DNA from: Vibrio sp. HDW18
Lineage (GTDB): Bacteria > Pseudomonadota > Gammaproteobacteria > Enterobacterales > Vibrionaceae
DNA: 41,040 nt
Assembly (NCBI RefSeq): GCF_011306175.1
Contig: NZ_CP049915.1
Coordinates: 1 to 41,040, forward strand
Direction of reading: 5' to 3'
Every line of letters begins with the position of its first letter. Position 1 is the first letter of the stretch. The notes below the pieces were generated by a model. The model was not told where the DNA came from. It made no database searches and saw only the letters and a program-made list of their open reading frames with translations. The translations under genes were made by a program, and so were the position numbers. This document shows positions 7,205 to 14,548 of the stretch, piece by piece.

Positions 7205-8449
7205 TCAGGCCGCGTGAGCATTAAGCTCATGGTGATTGATTGATCTTGTCGATCTCGTCTCTGTCTCGCCGCGCAACGACTTGAAGCCGCGCGTATCTAA
7301 CCAGTCGTGATACTTAGTCAGCGCTTCGAGCATCGGCACGTCATAAAGTCCTTGGTCATAGGCTTTTCTTAGGCTCGACATCGAATGGTTTAAGATGCGT
7401 TCACTCACGGCATCATTGATGCTCAGCACTGAGGTCATGATGGTTTTGGTCGCCTTGCGGCAATCGTGGGCGCTCCACTCTCCTTGACTGACTTTCTTGA
7501 TCAATGTTCTTGATGCGCTGTAACTGAGTGGCTTGGCGTGACCGTGACCTGGAAAGACAAACACCCCGCGATACCCTTGAGCGCGTTGCCAGTCTCGATA
7601 GTCACTGAGGAACGCCACCATCTGATCGGTGAGTGGCAGTTTGTGCCAATCGTGAGTCTTGGTATCGCCCATCGGAATGCGCCAATATCTATCCACCAAA
7701 TCAATGTGTGACCATTTCGCGCATAAGGTTTCGGTGATCCGCGTGGCGTGACCTATCAGCATGATCACCAAGCATTGAGTGACGCGGTCACTTGATGTGA
7801 GGCATTCAAAGAGACTTTCCATGCTCGATGCGAATAGACGGCCGTCTTTCTCTTTAATTGGCACCGAAATGAAGTCAGTGAACACGATAGACGCCAAAGG
7901 ATTGCGGTCTACTCTTCCTAGCTTCTCCGCCTGTTTGAAGGCTTGTTTGAGCACGGCCAATACCGATTTAACACTGGCCAGTGAGTGATGCTCTTGCAAT
8001 GGCCAGATCAGCGCATCGTCAATCACTTGGCGGTTCAGGGCATCGATGGCGAGCTCACCAATGCGCGGCATCAGATGACACTTGATCGCACTTCTTATCG
8101 TGGCTTTACGATTCTTTGAGCGGTGCGCATCTTTCTCGATACGCCCTTGATACCAAGTCAACACATCATTGACGCTCTCAAAGTCGGCCTGCAGTAAATT
8201 GCTTTTCGGATTGACGGCCAGTAGCGCCAGTTTCTCAGGCAACACCGTTTTCACCGCTTGAACAGTCAGCACAGGCCAGTAGCCCAGCAAATGCCACTCA
8301 TCACGGCGAACCACATACCAAGAGCCCGTTTCACGGGATTGGTGAAAGCGAAAGCGCAGCGGAAAGGCGGGATCACGTAACGTGCGCGCACTGCCTGCTT
8401 GCTCAGCTTTGATGGTTCGCTCTGAAAAAGTGACAACCTTGGTTTTCAT
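7205..8449 (-). CDS. int: Tyrosine recombinase / phage integrase
   Basis: The protein has 414 residues with the full catalytic set: R237 (in GHATRITETL), K264 (TKTHDWHKL), H328 and R331 (SAHDCRK), H355 (ILNHSM) and nucleophile Y364 (RKAYDQ). The N-terminal third carries an arm-type and core-binding region. ATG 8449 has GAGGTCAGG before it; an upstream in-frame ATG has none. In a plasmid prophage it could integrate the genome occasionally or resolve multimers. No attP core can be identified from the sequence alone. It contrasts with the catalytically degenerate recombinase at 19838-20467. Confidence 0.9.
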   Translation of the reverse strand: MKTKVVTFSERTIKAEQAGSARTLRDPAFPLRFRFHQSRETGSWYVVRRDEWHLLGYWPVLTVQAVKTVLPEKLALLAVNPKSNLLQADFESVNDVLTWYQGRIEKDAHRSKNRKATIRSAIKCHLMPRIGELAIDALNRQVIDDALIWPLQEHHSLASVKSVLAVLKQAFKQAEKLGRVDRNPLASIVFTDFISVPIKEKDGRLFASSMESLFECLTSSDRVTQCLVIMLIGHATRITETLCAKWSHIDLVDRYWRIPMGDTKTHDWHKLPLTDQMVAFLSDYRDWQRAQGYRGVFVFPGHGHAKPLSYSASRTLIKKVSQGEWSAHDCRKATKTIMTSVLSINDAVSERILNHSMSSLRKAYDQGLYDVPMLEALTKYHDWLDTRGFKSLRGETETRSTRSINHHELNAHAA

Positions 8450-8532
8450 CCTGACCTCAATCACCCCGCCAACCATGTCAACAGCGCGAAGGCAGCGGGC
8501 ATGGTCACACTCAACATTATTAGCGCTTTCAA

Positions 8533-8566
8533 TTCCTTTAAATCTTTAAATCTTTAAATCTTTAAA
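8533..8566. repeat. Octamer tandem repeat, CTTTAAAT x3 plus CTTTAAAG
   Basis: Four head-to-tail 8-bp units lie between the integrase and the 53-residue gene. On the minus strand they read ATTTAAAG. Related 8-bp A/T repeats occur in at least seven other gaps of this genome. Confidence 0.8.
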
Positions 8567-8723
8567 GTTCAAACCGCGCTTTTAAGCGGCGCTGCTCTTG
8601 GATTTCCTCAATGCTTCGGCGCACAGAGACCGATTTAGGATCGGCTTTAACCTTTGGAATCGTTCGACTTTGCTGGCGTAACTTGCGGTTAAAAAGATGA
8701 CGATCATCCGACGTTCTATACAT
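8562..8723 (-). CDS. Hypothetical basic protein, 53 aa
   Basis: The product is rich in Arg, Lys and Gln (MYRTSDDRHLFNRKLRQQSR at its start, then a charged C-terminal helix EEIQEQRRLKARF). AGAGGA lies eight bases before the ATG. It starts three bases after the Q-like gene ends, so it is probably co-transcribed with it. No family recognised. Confidence 0.6.
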   Translation of the reverse strand: MYRTSDDRHLFNRKLRQQSRTIPKVKADPKSVSVRRSIEEIQEQRRLKARFEL

Positions 8724-8726
8724 GGC

Positions 8727-9098
8727 TTAGGTCCTCTTACTGATTAACGATTCAATCACCACGGTGCGCGCTTGCTTTAAGCGCCGTTTATAGGTGGGCA
8801 AGCTGATCCCGATCCGAAGTGCTCTTTTCAGTTGCGTATCGTCATTCACATTCCCGATAGCGCCATACTCGATGCGAAAGACGTGCGCTGATGCCCGATC
8901 TTCTGCCGCCAAACGTAACACCGCCGCCTCAACATCGGCCTCGATGCAATCTAAAACAGGACCACCGCCCCGCCCTCCGCTTAGCACCCCTTCACACTCG
9001 ATCAGCTTGCCCAAAATCGATTGGCCTCTGGGCACCAATGCGCCCTGGTGTACCCAGCGCGCCCATTGGTCGAAAATCTCATCCCAGTTCGCCTTCAT
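8727..9098 (-). CDS. Antitermination protein Q-like late regulator
   Basis: The protein has 123 residues. The start (WDEIFDQWARWVHQG), the DCIEADVEAAVLRL segment, and a C-terminal HTH-like part (IGISLPTYKRRLKQARTVVIESL) follow the plan of the short antiterminator Q family of lambdoid phages (about 125 residues, sigma-region-4-like end). It is the last regulator of the Cro operon, where Q normally sits. A terminator and operator-bearing leader before the holin (4581-4837) would be its natural target. The family call is from pattern, not from a search. Confidence 0.65.
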   Translation of the reverse strand: MKANWDEIFDQWARWVHQGALVPRGQSILGKLIECEGVLSGGRGGGPVLDCIEADVEAAVLRLAAEDRASAHVFRIEYGAIGNVNDDTQLKRALRIGISLPTYKRRLKQARTVVIESLISKRT

Positions 9099-9101
9099 GC
9101 C

Positions 9102-9308
9102 TTACTTCACTTCAACAATGTACATAGGCTGGTTTTTGCCATTGCGGTGCGTGCTTGCTCGCGCCATCGTGGCGCGCAAGTTCTTCACACACCACGTCAT
9201 GCGGAACTCACGATTCGAGCCAGAGCGGATTGCTTTACCGTAAAGCGCGATCAGCTGCTCTTCGGCTTGCTGTTCGTCCGTTGCTGCAAAACGATTCTTA
9301 ACTGCCAT
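9102..9308 (-). CDS. Hypothetical protein, 68 aa
   Basis: The small protein begins MAVKNRFAATDEQQAEEQLI and ends in a strand-rich part (QPMYIVEVK). I use ATG 9308, which has GAGAGAGATG upstream and overlaps the end of the preceding gene. It belongs to the Cro-to-Q operon. No known domain was seen. Confidence 0.6.
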   Translation of the reverse strand: MAVKNRFAATDEQQAEEQLIALYGKAIRSGSNREFRMTWCVKNLRATMARASTHRNGKNQPMYIVEVK

Positions 9309-9540
9309 ACATCTCTCTCTTGTTGTTAAGCCAATCATTAAACTGGCGGATCAGCACACGGTAACGCTCAGCGGCCGCGCTTAACGTATCGAGCTCACGG
9401 CGCGATTGAACCTGACAAAGTTCCCTCACCACCTTGGCCGCCGTATCGGCGTCGTTCACCTCTTGCTGAGTAAGCTGTGAGAGGAACGCGCGAAAGTTCG
9501 CCTTTTGACAAAGCAGAACCGAACCTCGTGTCAACGTCAT
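9298..9540 (-). CDS. Hypothetical helical protein, 80 aa
   Basis: The protein is mostly helical with repeated charged and leucine positions (FRAFLSQLTQQEVNDADTAA and RYRVLIRQFNDWLNNKRE). The ATG at 9540 overlaps the upstream stop as ATGA, which decides the start over an earlier in-frame ATG. It is part of the Cro operon and function is unknown. Confidence 0.6.
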   Translation of the reverse strand: MTLTRGSVLLCQKANFRAFLSQLTQQEVNDADTAAKVVRELCQVQSRRELDTLSAAAERYRVLIRQFNDWLNNKREMYGS

Positions 9541-9977
9541 GCCGACATCCTCGCTTTGTGGATGTGCATTTTGCGGCGGCGCTGTTGCATGCGCAGATAG
9601 CACTCCGACCACGCTTCGACGATAGAGAAAACGTGACTCGGTTTAACGGCCTGCTCGCTCACCATCAGATCATGGTGTTTGATGTCGAGCTGATCATAGA
9701 AATCGGTTAACGCGCCATACTGATGGCACACGAACACGCCAAGCTGACGCAGCGTGTTCACCTCTTGTTTTGTATTACTGCCTATGACCAGTGTGACAAT
9801 GTCATCTGGCCACCGACCGGAGAGCTCAAGTCGCAAACGGCGACAACGCTCATTCGGATCGGGTAAATACCCCAAAAAAAGACGGCGCACTCGACTTGCG
9901 CCGAGCTCTTTCACTAAAGCCAGATACGCGGCATCGCCATCGCTCTCTGTGCCACCTAATAACGCCATCACAATCAT
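9537..9977 (-). CDS. Hypothetical protein, 146 aa, possible Rossmann-like fold
   Basis: The alternation of strands and helices in the first 110 residues (MALLGGTESDGDAAYLALV, RRLFLGYLP, DIVTLVIGSN, LGVFVCHQYG) suggests an alpha/beta fold. The last 30 residues are a basic helix (MQQRRRKMHIHKAR). It overlaps cro by ATGA and the next gene by ATGA, so it is the second gene of the early leftward operon. No catalytic motif could be named. Confidence 0.6.
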   Translation of the reverse strand: MIVMALLGGTESDGDAAYLALVKELGASRVRRLFLGYLPDPNERCRRLRLELSGRWPDDIVTLVIGSNTKQEVNTLRQLGVFVCHQYGALTDFYDQLDIKHHDLMVSEQAVKPSHVFSIVEAWSECYLRMQQRRRKMHIHKARMSA

Positions 9978-10219
9978 GCTGCTCTCTCCGCTTGCGCTTG
10001 CTCGTATTCCAAGTCGAACAAGCTGAAATCAACTTTCCCGCCAGAGATGCGTCGGATCTTGTTTCTGCTTCGAGGTTTTGGAGAACGTCTTAAATGAACC
10101 CATTCATTAACTGTCTTGGGACTGACGCCAATCATTTGAGCAAGCCAAGTCTGACCGCCATTTAAGGTGCCTTTTCTTGTCTGTTTACCCAACGTTTTGA
10201 TCCAGTCTTGAAACCTCAT
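9974..10219 (-). CDS. Cro-like repressor
   Basis: The protein has 81 residues and is centred on a helix-turn-helix (GGQTWLAQMIGVSPKTVNEW, about residues 21-40) with a basic segment after it (RRSPKPRSRNKIRR). It is transcribed divergently from the CI-like gene, the standard switch arrangement. AAAGGACA precedes the ATG. Its promoter has TTGTGT and TAATCT hexamers spaced by 17 bases, and a perfect inverted repeat fills the spacer. Confidence 0.8.
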   Translation of the reverse strand: MRFQDWIKTLGKQTRKGTLNGGQTWLAQMIGVSPKTVNEWVHLRRSPKPRSRNKIRRISGGKVDFSLFDLEYEQAQAERAA

Positions 10220-10248
10220 TTAGTTGTCCTTTCCGCGATTTGCGACAT

Positions 10249-10277
10249 AGATTAACAACAAATCGTTGTTAACACAA
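10249..10277 (-). promoter_or_regulatory. Cro promoter with 21-bp CI/Cro operator
   Basis: On the minus strand a -35 box TTGTGT (10277-10272) and a -10 box TAATCT (10254-10249) are 17 bases apart. The operator TTAACAAC (10252-10259), AAATC, GTTGTTAA (10265-10272) lies across the spacer and both box edges. Binding there should shut off the Cro operon. Confidence 0.8.
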
Positions 10278-10291
10278 TGATCGAGCTGTGG

Positions 10292-10387
10292 CATTTTCCG
10301 CAAAATGTGGTATTTTGTAGCAACGGAATGACCAAAATCGCCGCCAATAAAGAATTAAAGAATTAAGCAAAACGTTACTTAGATAAC
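10292..10387 (+). promoter_or_regulatory. Further palindromes and octamer repeat upstream of the CI-like gene
   Basis: CATTTT-CCGC-AAAATG (10292-10307) and GTTA-CTTAGA-TAAC (10374-10387) are short inverted repeats between the Cro promoter and the repressor start. An octamer repeat AAAGAATT x2 lies at about 10350-10365. One may be a further operator for repressor maintenance transcription; no clear -35/-10 pair for the repressor was found. Confidence 0.4.
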
Positions 10388-10413
10388 AAAAGCCCACAGA
10401 CAGGGTGTAACTA

Positions 10414-11073
10414 ATGAAAGACGATATAAAAGAAATCATCGGCGACCGCTTACGTGAACGCCGACTATTAAAGAAGTGGACCGCTCGGGAAGCTGCCGAA
10501 GCGGCGACGCGTGTCGCCCCTCAAGAAATCAGCACCGGACGCTGGCAAAACTGGGAATGCGCTCAGCGCAGTCCTGATGTATCGCTATACCCTTATCTCG
10601 CCAAAGCATTGGACACCACCCCACAATATTTAGCGGGCTGGTCAAACGAGCCGGGGATCGGGGTCGAAACTAACAAATACATCACCGCCAACGTCAATCA
10701 AGACCAAGGCGGCAAAGATGACGAACTGGCCTTCAACGTCGAGGCCATTAAGCGCCACGGCTTGAACCCTCACAGCTTAAAGCTCATCACCGCGCCAGAC
10801 GACGCGATGAACAAAAGCTTTCAGCGTGGGGATTTACTGCTCATAGACAAAAGCGCGCAAGACATCACGAGCACGGGCATTTATGCCCTGCAAGCAGCAT
10901 CGGGGGATCTGTATGTTCGTTATGTACGGCGTGACATTGGGGACGGCTACAGCATCTATTCAGATGATGACCGCCACGCACCACTGCAGCAATTTAGCGA
11001 AGAAGAGTTCAACTCAAGACTCAAGGTGATAGGCAAATACGTTTTCAGAGGAACGTGGAACCTAGACCAATAG
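10414..11073 (+). CDS. CI-like repressor with S24 fold lacking the Ser-Lys dyad
   Basis: The protein has 219 residues. An N-terminal XRE-type helix-turn-helix (about residues 10-75) is joined to a C-terminal LexA/CI-type domain. In the normally SM-containing motif it reads APDDAMNKSFQRGD, so the catalytic Ser position is A131. The catalytic Lys position, 38 residues on in GDLYVRYVRR, is R169. The fold landmarks around both (RGDLLLID, IYALQ) are intact. Such a protein should dimerise but not self-cleave with RecA, so induction needs another route. It faces Cro divergently and has its own terminator. Confidence 0.85.
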   Translation: MKDDIKEIIGDRLRERRLLKKWTAREAAEAATRVAPQEISTGRWQNWECAQRSPDVSLYPYLAKALDTTPQYLAGWSNEPGIGVETNKYITANVNQDQGGKDDELAFNVEAIKRHGLNPHSLKLITAPDDAMNKSFQRGDLLLIDKSAQDITSTGIYALQAASGDLYVRYVRRDIGDGYSIYSDDDRHAPLQQFSEEEFNSRLKVIGKYVFRGTWNLDQ

Positions 11074-11088
11074 AAACGCTTTAAAAAG

Positions 11089-11110
11089 CGCGACTGCGTC
11101 GCGTTTTTTT
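11089..11110 (+). terminator. Rho-independent terminator after the CI-like gene
   Basis: CGCGAC (11089-11094) pairs with GTCGCG (11098-11103) around TGC, followed by seven T. It lies 15 bases after the repressor stop and isolates the repressor from the early operon downstream. Confidence 0.9.
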
Positions 11111-11185
11111 ATCGACCTGTTAACAACATTTTGCAGTACAACATAACAACGATACAGCAAAACGAACAACGGCTAAGGATTTATA
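11111..11185 (+). promoter_or_regulatory. Early rightward operon leader with operator half-sites
   Basis: TTAACAAC (11120-11127) and ATAACAAC (11143-11150) repeat the half-site of the CI/Cro operator in the same orientation, 23 bases apart. A TTGCAG hexamer lies between them. The promoter of the 11186-15437 operon should be here and may be CI- or Cro-controlled. Confidence 0.45.
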
Positions 11186-11446
11186 ATGTGTGAATTATCC
11201 GTCATCAACATCGCCACCACGACTGACCTGTTGAAATTGCAGCGGCAGCAAAAGCTCACCGTGCAATCAGCCACCGCCGATTTGATTGCGACCGCCGCGT
11301 TACTTGAGAAAGCCCTCGACAACAACCTCAGCAACGAAGCGCATCGCCTCATCAACGCCGCCTACTTTCAAGTAAACCAAGTGCAGCAAACCTTCGACCA
11401 ACTGGCCGCACAAATCGACAACTTAACCTTGGAGGAAAAAAAGTGA
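11186..11446 (+). CDS. Hypothetical helical protein, 86 aa
   Basis: First gene of the early rightward operon, with AAGGA upstream of its ATG. The protein is almost entirely helical and amphipathic (LLKLQRQQKLTVQSATADLI, then LLEKALDNNLSNEAHRLINA). No motif recognised. It overlaps the next gene, which starts with GTG inside its stop (GTGA), so the two are translationally coupled. Confidence 0.6.
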   Translation: MCELSVINIATTTDLLKLQRQQKLTVQSATADLIATAALLEKALDNNLSNEAHRLINAAYFQVNQVQQTFDQLAAQIDNLTLEEKK

Positions 11447-11787
11447 GTAGTCTCGAACTGGTCCCAGGGATGGGGCTAAATCTTGATGAACTGGCCGTAC
11501 TAAGCGGCCATGCGCAGGGCATTCAACCGGAAACACTGAGCATGGAGCTCAATCTCACTATGCCGCAGATGAAACTCATCGAGCAAGACATCCGCCATAA
11601 GCTCCACGCCCACACTCCAATGCACATGATAAGCCGCGCGTTCGAGCTCGGCATTTTACGCGTCATGTGTCTTGTTTTGTGCTTCTCCGTCGTCACCGAC
11701 ATCGATGACCAAGCCCTCAGAAACCGCTCACGCCCGCGCAGCGAATACAGCCGAACCGTCCGCAGCGGTCGTGAAATACATTGCTAA
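11443..11787 (+). CDS. LuxR-type HTH protein without a sensor domain
   Basis: The protein has 114 residues. Residues about 12-73 match the LuxR/GerE DNA-binding domain: LNLDELAVLSGHAQGIQPET, then LNLTMPQMKLIEQDIRHKLH, and an AFELGIL end. No autoinducer-binding or receiver domain precedes it; the C-terminal 40 residues are short, partly hydrophobic and then basic. The start is GTG coupled to the previous gene. It is probably a transcription factor of the early operon. A link to quorum sensing is only a possibility. Confidence 0.7.
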   Translation: MSSLELVPGMGLNLDELAVLSGHAQGIQPETLSMELNLTMPQMKLIEQDIRHKLHAHTPMHMISRAFELGILRVMCLVLCFSVVTDIDDQALRNRSRPRSEYSRTVRSGREIHC

Positions 11788-11801
11788 CAGGAACACAACC
11801 A

Positions 11802-12455
11802 ATGGGAAAAAGTCACCAACAGCACAGTAAAACCGACAAGAAATACCGCGATCACACCTCGACCGTACCTTGGCTATTTGCCGCGCTCGATGCGGAGTTT
11901 CAATTCGGCATCGATTTGGCCGCCACTCACCTCTCGGCCAAGGTGCGCACCTACTTCACCAAAGAAATGAACGCCCTGACCAAAAACTGGAAAGAAAGCG
12001 TTCCGGCAGGCGAGAACGCGACGGGGTGGTTAAACCCACCCTATAGCGACATCTTGCCGTGGATAAAACAAGCCAGAAGAGAGCAGCAGAACGGATTTAC
12101 CACCGTATTTCTCGTGCCAAACGACTGCAGCGGCGAATGGTGGCCACAGGGTATGCCCTGCATCATCCGCAACATCACCGGTTACTACTACGATCACGTT
12201 TACAAATCTGGCCCAAAAACCCGCAAAGGCAAAAGCGTCACCAAGTGGGCAAGTGGTCGCATCGAGTTCGTCAACGCACAGACGGGCGAACTGATGAAAG
12301 ACCCGCTCAACAAACCGATGTGTTTAATCATCTTCCCCGCGTACTACTGCGGGCCAACCATACCAGAGTCCGTCACCAAACTTGAACTGATGCAAAAGGG
12401 CTTTGCCTGGTTAGAACAAAAACAGCAGCAAGAAGCACAGCAGGAGGCGGCATAA
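11802..12455 (+). CDS. Phage DNA N6-adenine methyltransferase (Dam family)
   Basis: The protein has 217 residues. PWLFAALDAEFQFGIDLAAT and the later catalytic GWLNPPYSDILPWIKQA (NPPY at residues 78-81) are typical of the small phage Dam family that methylates adenine. TTVFLVPNDCSGEWW and KWASGRIEFVNA fit the later family strands. ATG 11802 is preferred over a TTG seven codons upstream. It could protect phage DNA against restriction or time host-like methylation. It is followed without a gap by the next gene. Confidence 0.88.
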   Translation: MGKSHQQHSKTDKKYRDHTSTVPWLFAALDAEFQFGIDLAATHLSAKVRTYFTKEMNALTKNWKESVPAGENATGWLNPPYSDILPWIKQARREQQNGFTTVFLVPNDCSGEWWPQGMPCIIRNITGYYYDHVYKSGPKTRKGKSVTKWASGRIEFVNAQTGELMKDPLNKPMCLIIFPAYYCGPTIPESVTKLELMQKGFAWLEQKQQQEAQQEAA

Positions 12456-12803
12456 ATGCAAACCATCGAGATCACCGCTCACGACATCGAACTGATGAGC
12501 CAACTGTTACAAGCCGGACTGAGCGCCGAGCTGATTGCCGAAAAATTTGAAACGGTAGAGTCAGAAGTGATCCAGCGCGTCTACCCACCAGAGCGCTACA
12601 TCAAGCCGCAAGACTATCTAAGCCGCGCACGTCGAGGAACGCTGCGCGTCGGTGAGGATAGCATTGAAAAACGCTGCTCTCGATGCCGACAGTACCTGCC
12701 GCTCAATCATGACTTTTTTCATCACTGCAAAGGCACGAAAGACGGTTACTTGTCCTGGTGCCGTCCTTGCGAAATCGAACGCAACAACGCAAGAAGAAAA
12801 TAA
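12456..12803 (+). CDS. HTH plus zinc-ribbon protein, 115 aa
   Basis: The N-terminal half has helices that resemble a small HTH (MSQLLQAGLSAELIAEKFET). The C-terminal half carries CSRCRQYLPLNHDFFHHC and WCRPCE, two CxxC pairs that should bind zinc as in small phage zinc-finger proteins related to the HNH-like CxxC...F...C.xC pattern. A strong AGGAGG precedes the ATG. Role unknown; DNA binding is likely. Confidence 0.65.
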   Translation: MQTIEITAHDIELMSQLLQAGLSAELIAEKFETVESEVIQRVYPPERYIKPQDYLSRARRGTLRVGEDSIEKRCSRCRQYLPLNHDFFHHCKGTKDGYLSWCRPCEIERNNARRK

Positions 12804-12827
12804 AGAATTAAAGAATTAAAGGGTTAA
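12803..12827. repeat. Octamer repeat AAAGAATT x2, AAAGGGTT
   Basis: Three 8-bp units fill the gap before the coiled-coil gene, whose ribosome site (AAGGAAAG) follows. Same repeat family as at 8533 and elsewhere. Confidence 0.75.
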
Positions 12828-12836
12828 GGAAAGAAA

Positions 12837-13766
12837 ATGAACGCACTGAACCAAGCCGCCGCGCAAGAACTACAGCCACTCTCCGAACTAGAAGCGCTCA
12901 GCCACTACACCCCAGAAACGCTACTCGAAGCGTTTTTGCACGCGCACAACCAGCAAACCCAAGAGTGGAACGCCCTCGTCGAAGAAAACCAAGCCCTAAC
13001 CGTAAAAGTCGCCGACTTAGAGTCCCTGGCCATCGATGCGCAGAACTACGCCAACCAAATAATTGAAATGGAAAAAGAGATCGGGGCACTACAAGAAGAA
13101 AACGAGTTTTGCCGAAACATGGCATTAGAAGCAGAGAAAATCGCCAAAGCCAAAATCAAGCGCGATCAAGAATACACCGCCCTTGCAAGACAGCTGGAAC
13201 TTTCAAGCGCCCGCGTAAAAGAGCTACAGCGCCAACTCACTGAACTCAAAGGCAGCGACAACCCACAAAAGCTGCGCGAACAGATCCAGCGCGTGAAAGA
13301 AAAGAGCAAAGAGCGTGATGCAAAAATCACCCGTCTTGAACGCACCAACCAACAGCTCAAAGACAGCATTAAGACCAAAGACGCCCAAATGGTCACCGCC
13401 ATCGATAAGATCAAGCGCCTTGAGATGGAAATCCGCAACGGTGGATTCACGGGTATTTACCACGAAGGCGACCACCACATTATTTTATGGCCACAGATGA
13501 TCACCTCAGTGAACAAAGAAACAGGCCAAACCCATACCAGCCGCGCGCTACTACACATGCACCAGAGCGGAACCGCGCGCCTAATCTCTTACGATGATGA
13601 AACCCACAGCGTACTGATCCACAAAGCGCCAACGGGCGGCGTTCGCATCCCCAAAGACGTACTGCAGTTCGCCGAGAACTGGCTCTTTAACGTCAACGTC
13701 ACTCAAAAAGGCGAGGTCACACCAAAGGATCTTGTTCAAATCAACCTCAACGCAGAAGCGGCATAG
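12837..13766 (+). CDS. Coiled-coil protein, 309 aa
   Basis: Residues about 45-205 form a long coiled coil with regular heptads (ALTVKVADLESLAID, LARQLELSSARVKELQRQL, DAKITRLERTNQQLKDSI). The last 100 residues are a compact strand-rich domain (GIYHEGDHHIILWPQMITSV and onward). No enzyme motif is seen. It is the largest early gene, between a zinc-ribbon gene and a run of Cys-rich small genes. It may tether or scaffold other proteins; no family recognised. Confidence 0.65.
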   Translation: MNALNQAAAQELQPLSELEALSHYTPETLLEAFLHAHNQQTQEWNALVEENQALTVKVADLESLAIDAQNYANQIIEMEKEIGALQEENEFCRNMALEAEKIAKAKIKRDQEYTALARQLELSSARVKELQRQLTELKGSDNPQKLREQIQRVKEKSKERDAKITRLERTNQQLKDSIKTKDAQMVTAIDKIKRLEMEIRNGGFTGIYHEGDHHIILWPQMITSVNKETGQTHTSRALLHMHQSGTARLISYDDETHSVLIHKAPTGGVRIPKDVLQFAENWLFNVNVTQKGEVTPKDLVQINLNAEAA

Positions 13767-13774
13767 GAGCCAAC

Positions 13775-14155
13775 ATGAAAGCAGCAATCACCACAACTAA
13801 CCACTACGTCACAACACCGGAGGAATGGGAAAAGACCATTCCAGAGGGAACAATTGTCATTATTCGTGAACAAGGAAAACCAGAGTCAGACAGCCTTGTT
13901 TCACACGAGTTCTGCGGCGGATTTCATGCTTGGAATCGCAATTTAAAGCCTATCGACGGCGAAGTTCTCAAAATTGACTGGCTAAATCGTTGCCCTAAAT
14001 GCGACGCCAAGGTTGCTTATGTTGAGACAGAATCAACCGATAGCAGTTACTTGTTTGAAGGTGACAAGGTTCACTGTGCTCAATGCAATAAAAAAGGCGC
14101 TATCGAGGTAATTGATTGCGAGTGCGTTGAATGTGTTTGGGATGAGGAAGAGTGA
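13775..14155 (+). CDS. Zinc-ribbon protein, 126 aa
   Basis: The C-terminal half carries CPKCDAKVAYVE, then CAQCNKKG and a final CECVEC, forming one or two zinc sites. The N-terminal half is strand-rich and includes EEWEKTIPEGTIVIIREQGK. AGGAG lies six bases before the ATG. It overlaps the next gene, so these two should be made together. Function unknown; size and acidity (ends WDEEE) would fit a protein-binding inhibitor as well as a DNA-binding one. Confidence 0.6.
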   Translation: MKAAITTTNHYVTTPEEWEKTIPEGTIVIIREQGKPESDSLVSHEFCGGFHAWNRNLKPIDGEVLKIDWLNRCPKCDAKVAYVETESTDSSYLFEGDKVHCAQCNKKGAIEVIDCECVECVWDEEE

Positions 14156-14541
14156 TGAGCAAACGTAAAATTGAACGACTCCTGAAAAGCAAAGGCATTA
14201 TCGCAACAAGAATAGAATACGAGAGAGGTTGCCCTACGCCTTCTGGTTACGCAAATGGCTGGACTCTTGAGTTTACCGAAGAAACTGAAAACTTGGTTCA
14301 TGAGAATGGCGGAGATTTAAGCACTGATATGGAATTTGACAACTTACAGGATGTCATTGAATTCATTAGTGCATTACCGAGCATAAATAACACTGAACCA
14401 TCCAACCCAAACAATGGTGAGTATTACTGCCAGTGTGATAACCCTGATTGCGGCAACTGGTACGAAGTATCCAAAGTTGGCGTGACCTGCAAAGAGTGCC
14501 ACAAGGGCACCATGCAGCCGCAAGACGTTGAACCGTGGTAG
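14155..14541 (+). CDS. Early protein with C-terminal zinc module, 128 aa
   Basis: The N-terminal 75 residues are a mixed domain (ERLLKSKGIIATRIEYERGC start). The C-terminal 40 residues (GEYYCQCDNPDCGNWYEV, then CKECHKGTMQP) form a probable zinc ribbon. The next gene has a related C-terminal module attached to a different N-terminus. The ATG at 14155 follows GGAAGAG and overlaps the upstream stop. Confidence 0.6.
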   Translation: MSKRKIERLLKSKGIIATRIEYERGCPTPSGYANGWTLEFTEETENLVHENGGDLSTDMEFDNLQDVIEFISALPSINNTEPSNPNNGEYYCQCDNPDCGNWYEVSKVGVTCKECHKGTMQPQDVEPW

Positions 14542-14548
14542 GTGATTT

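Noticed and set aside
10414..11073. A normal RecA-cleavable CI repressor
   Set aside because: The general fold fits, but the residues at the Ser and Lys positions are Ala and Arg, so cleavage was not claimed.
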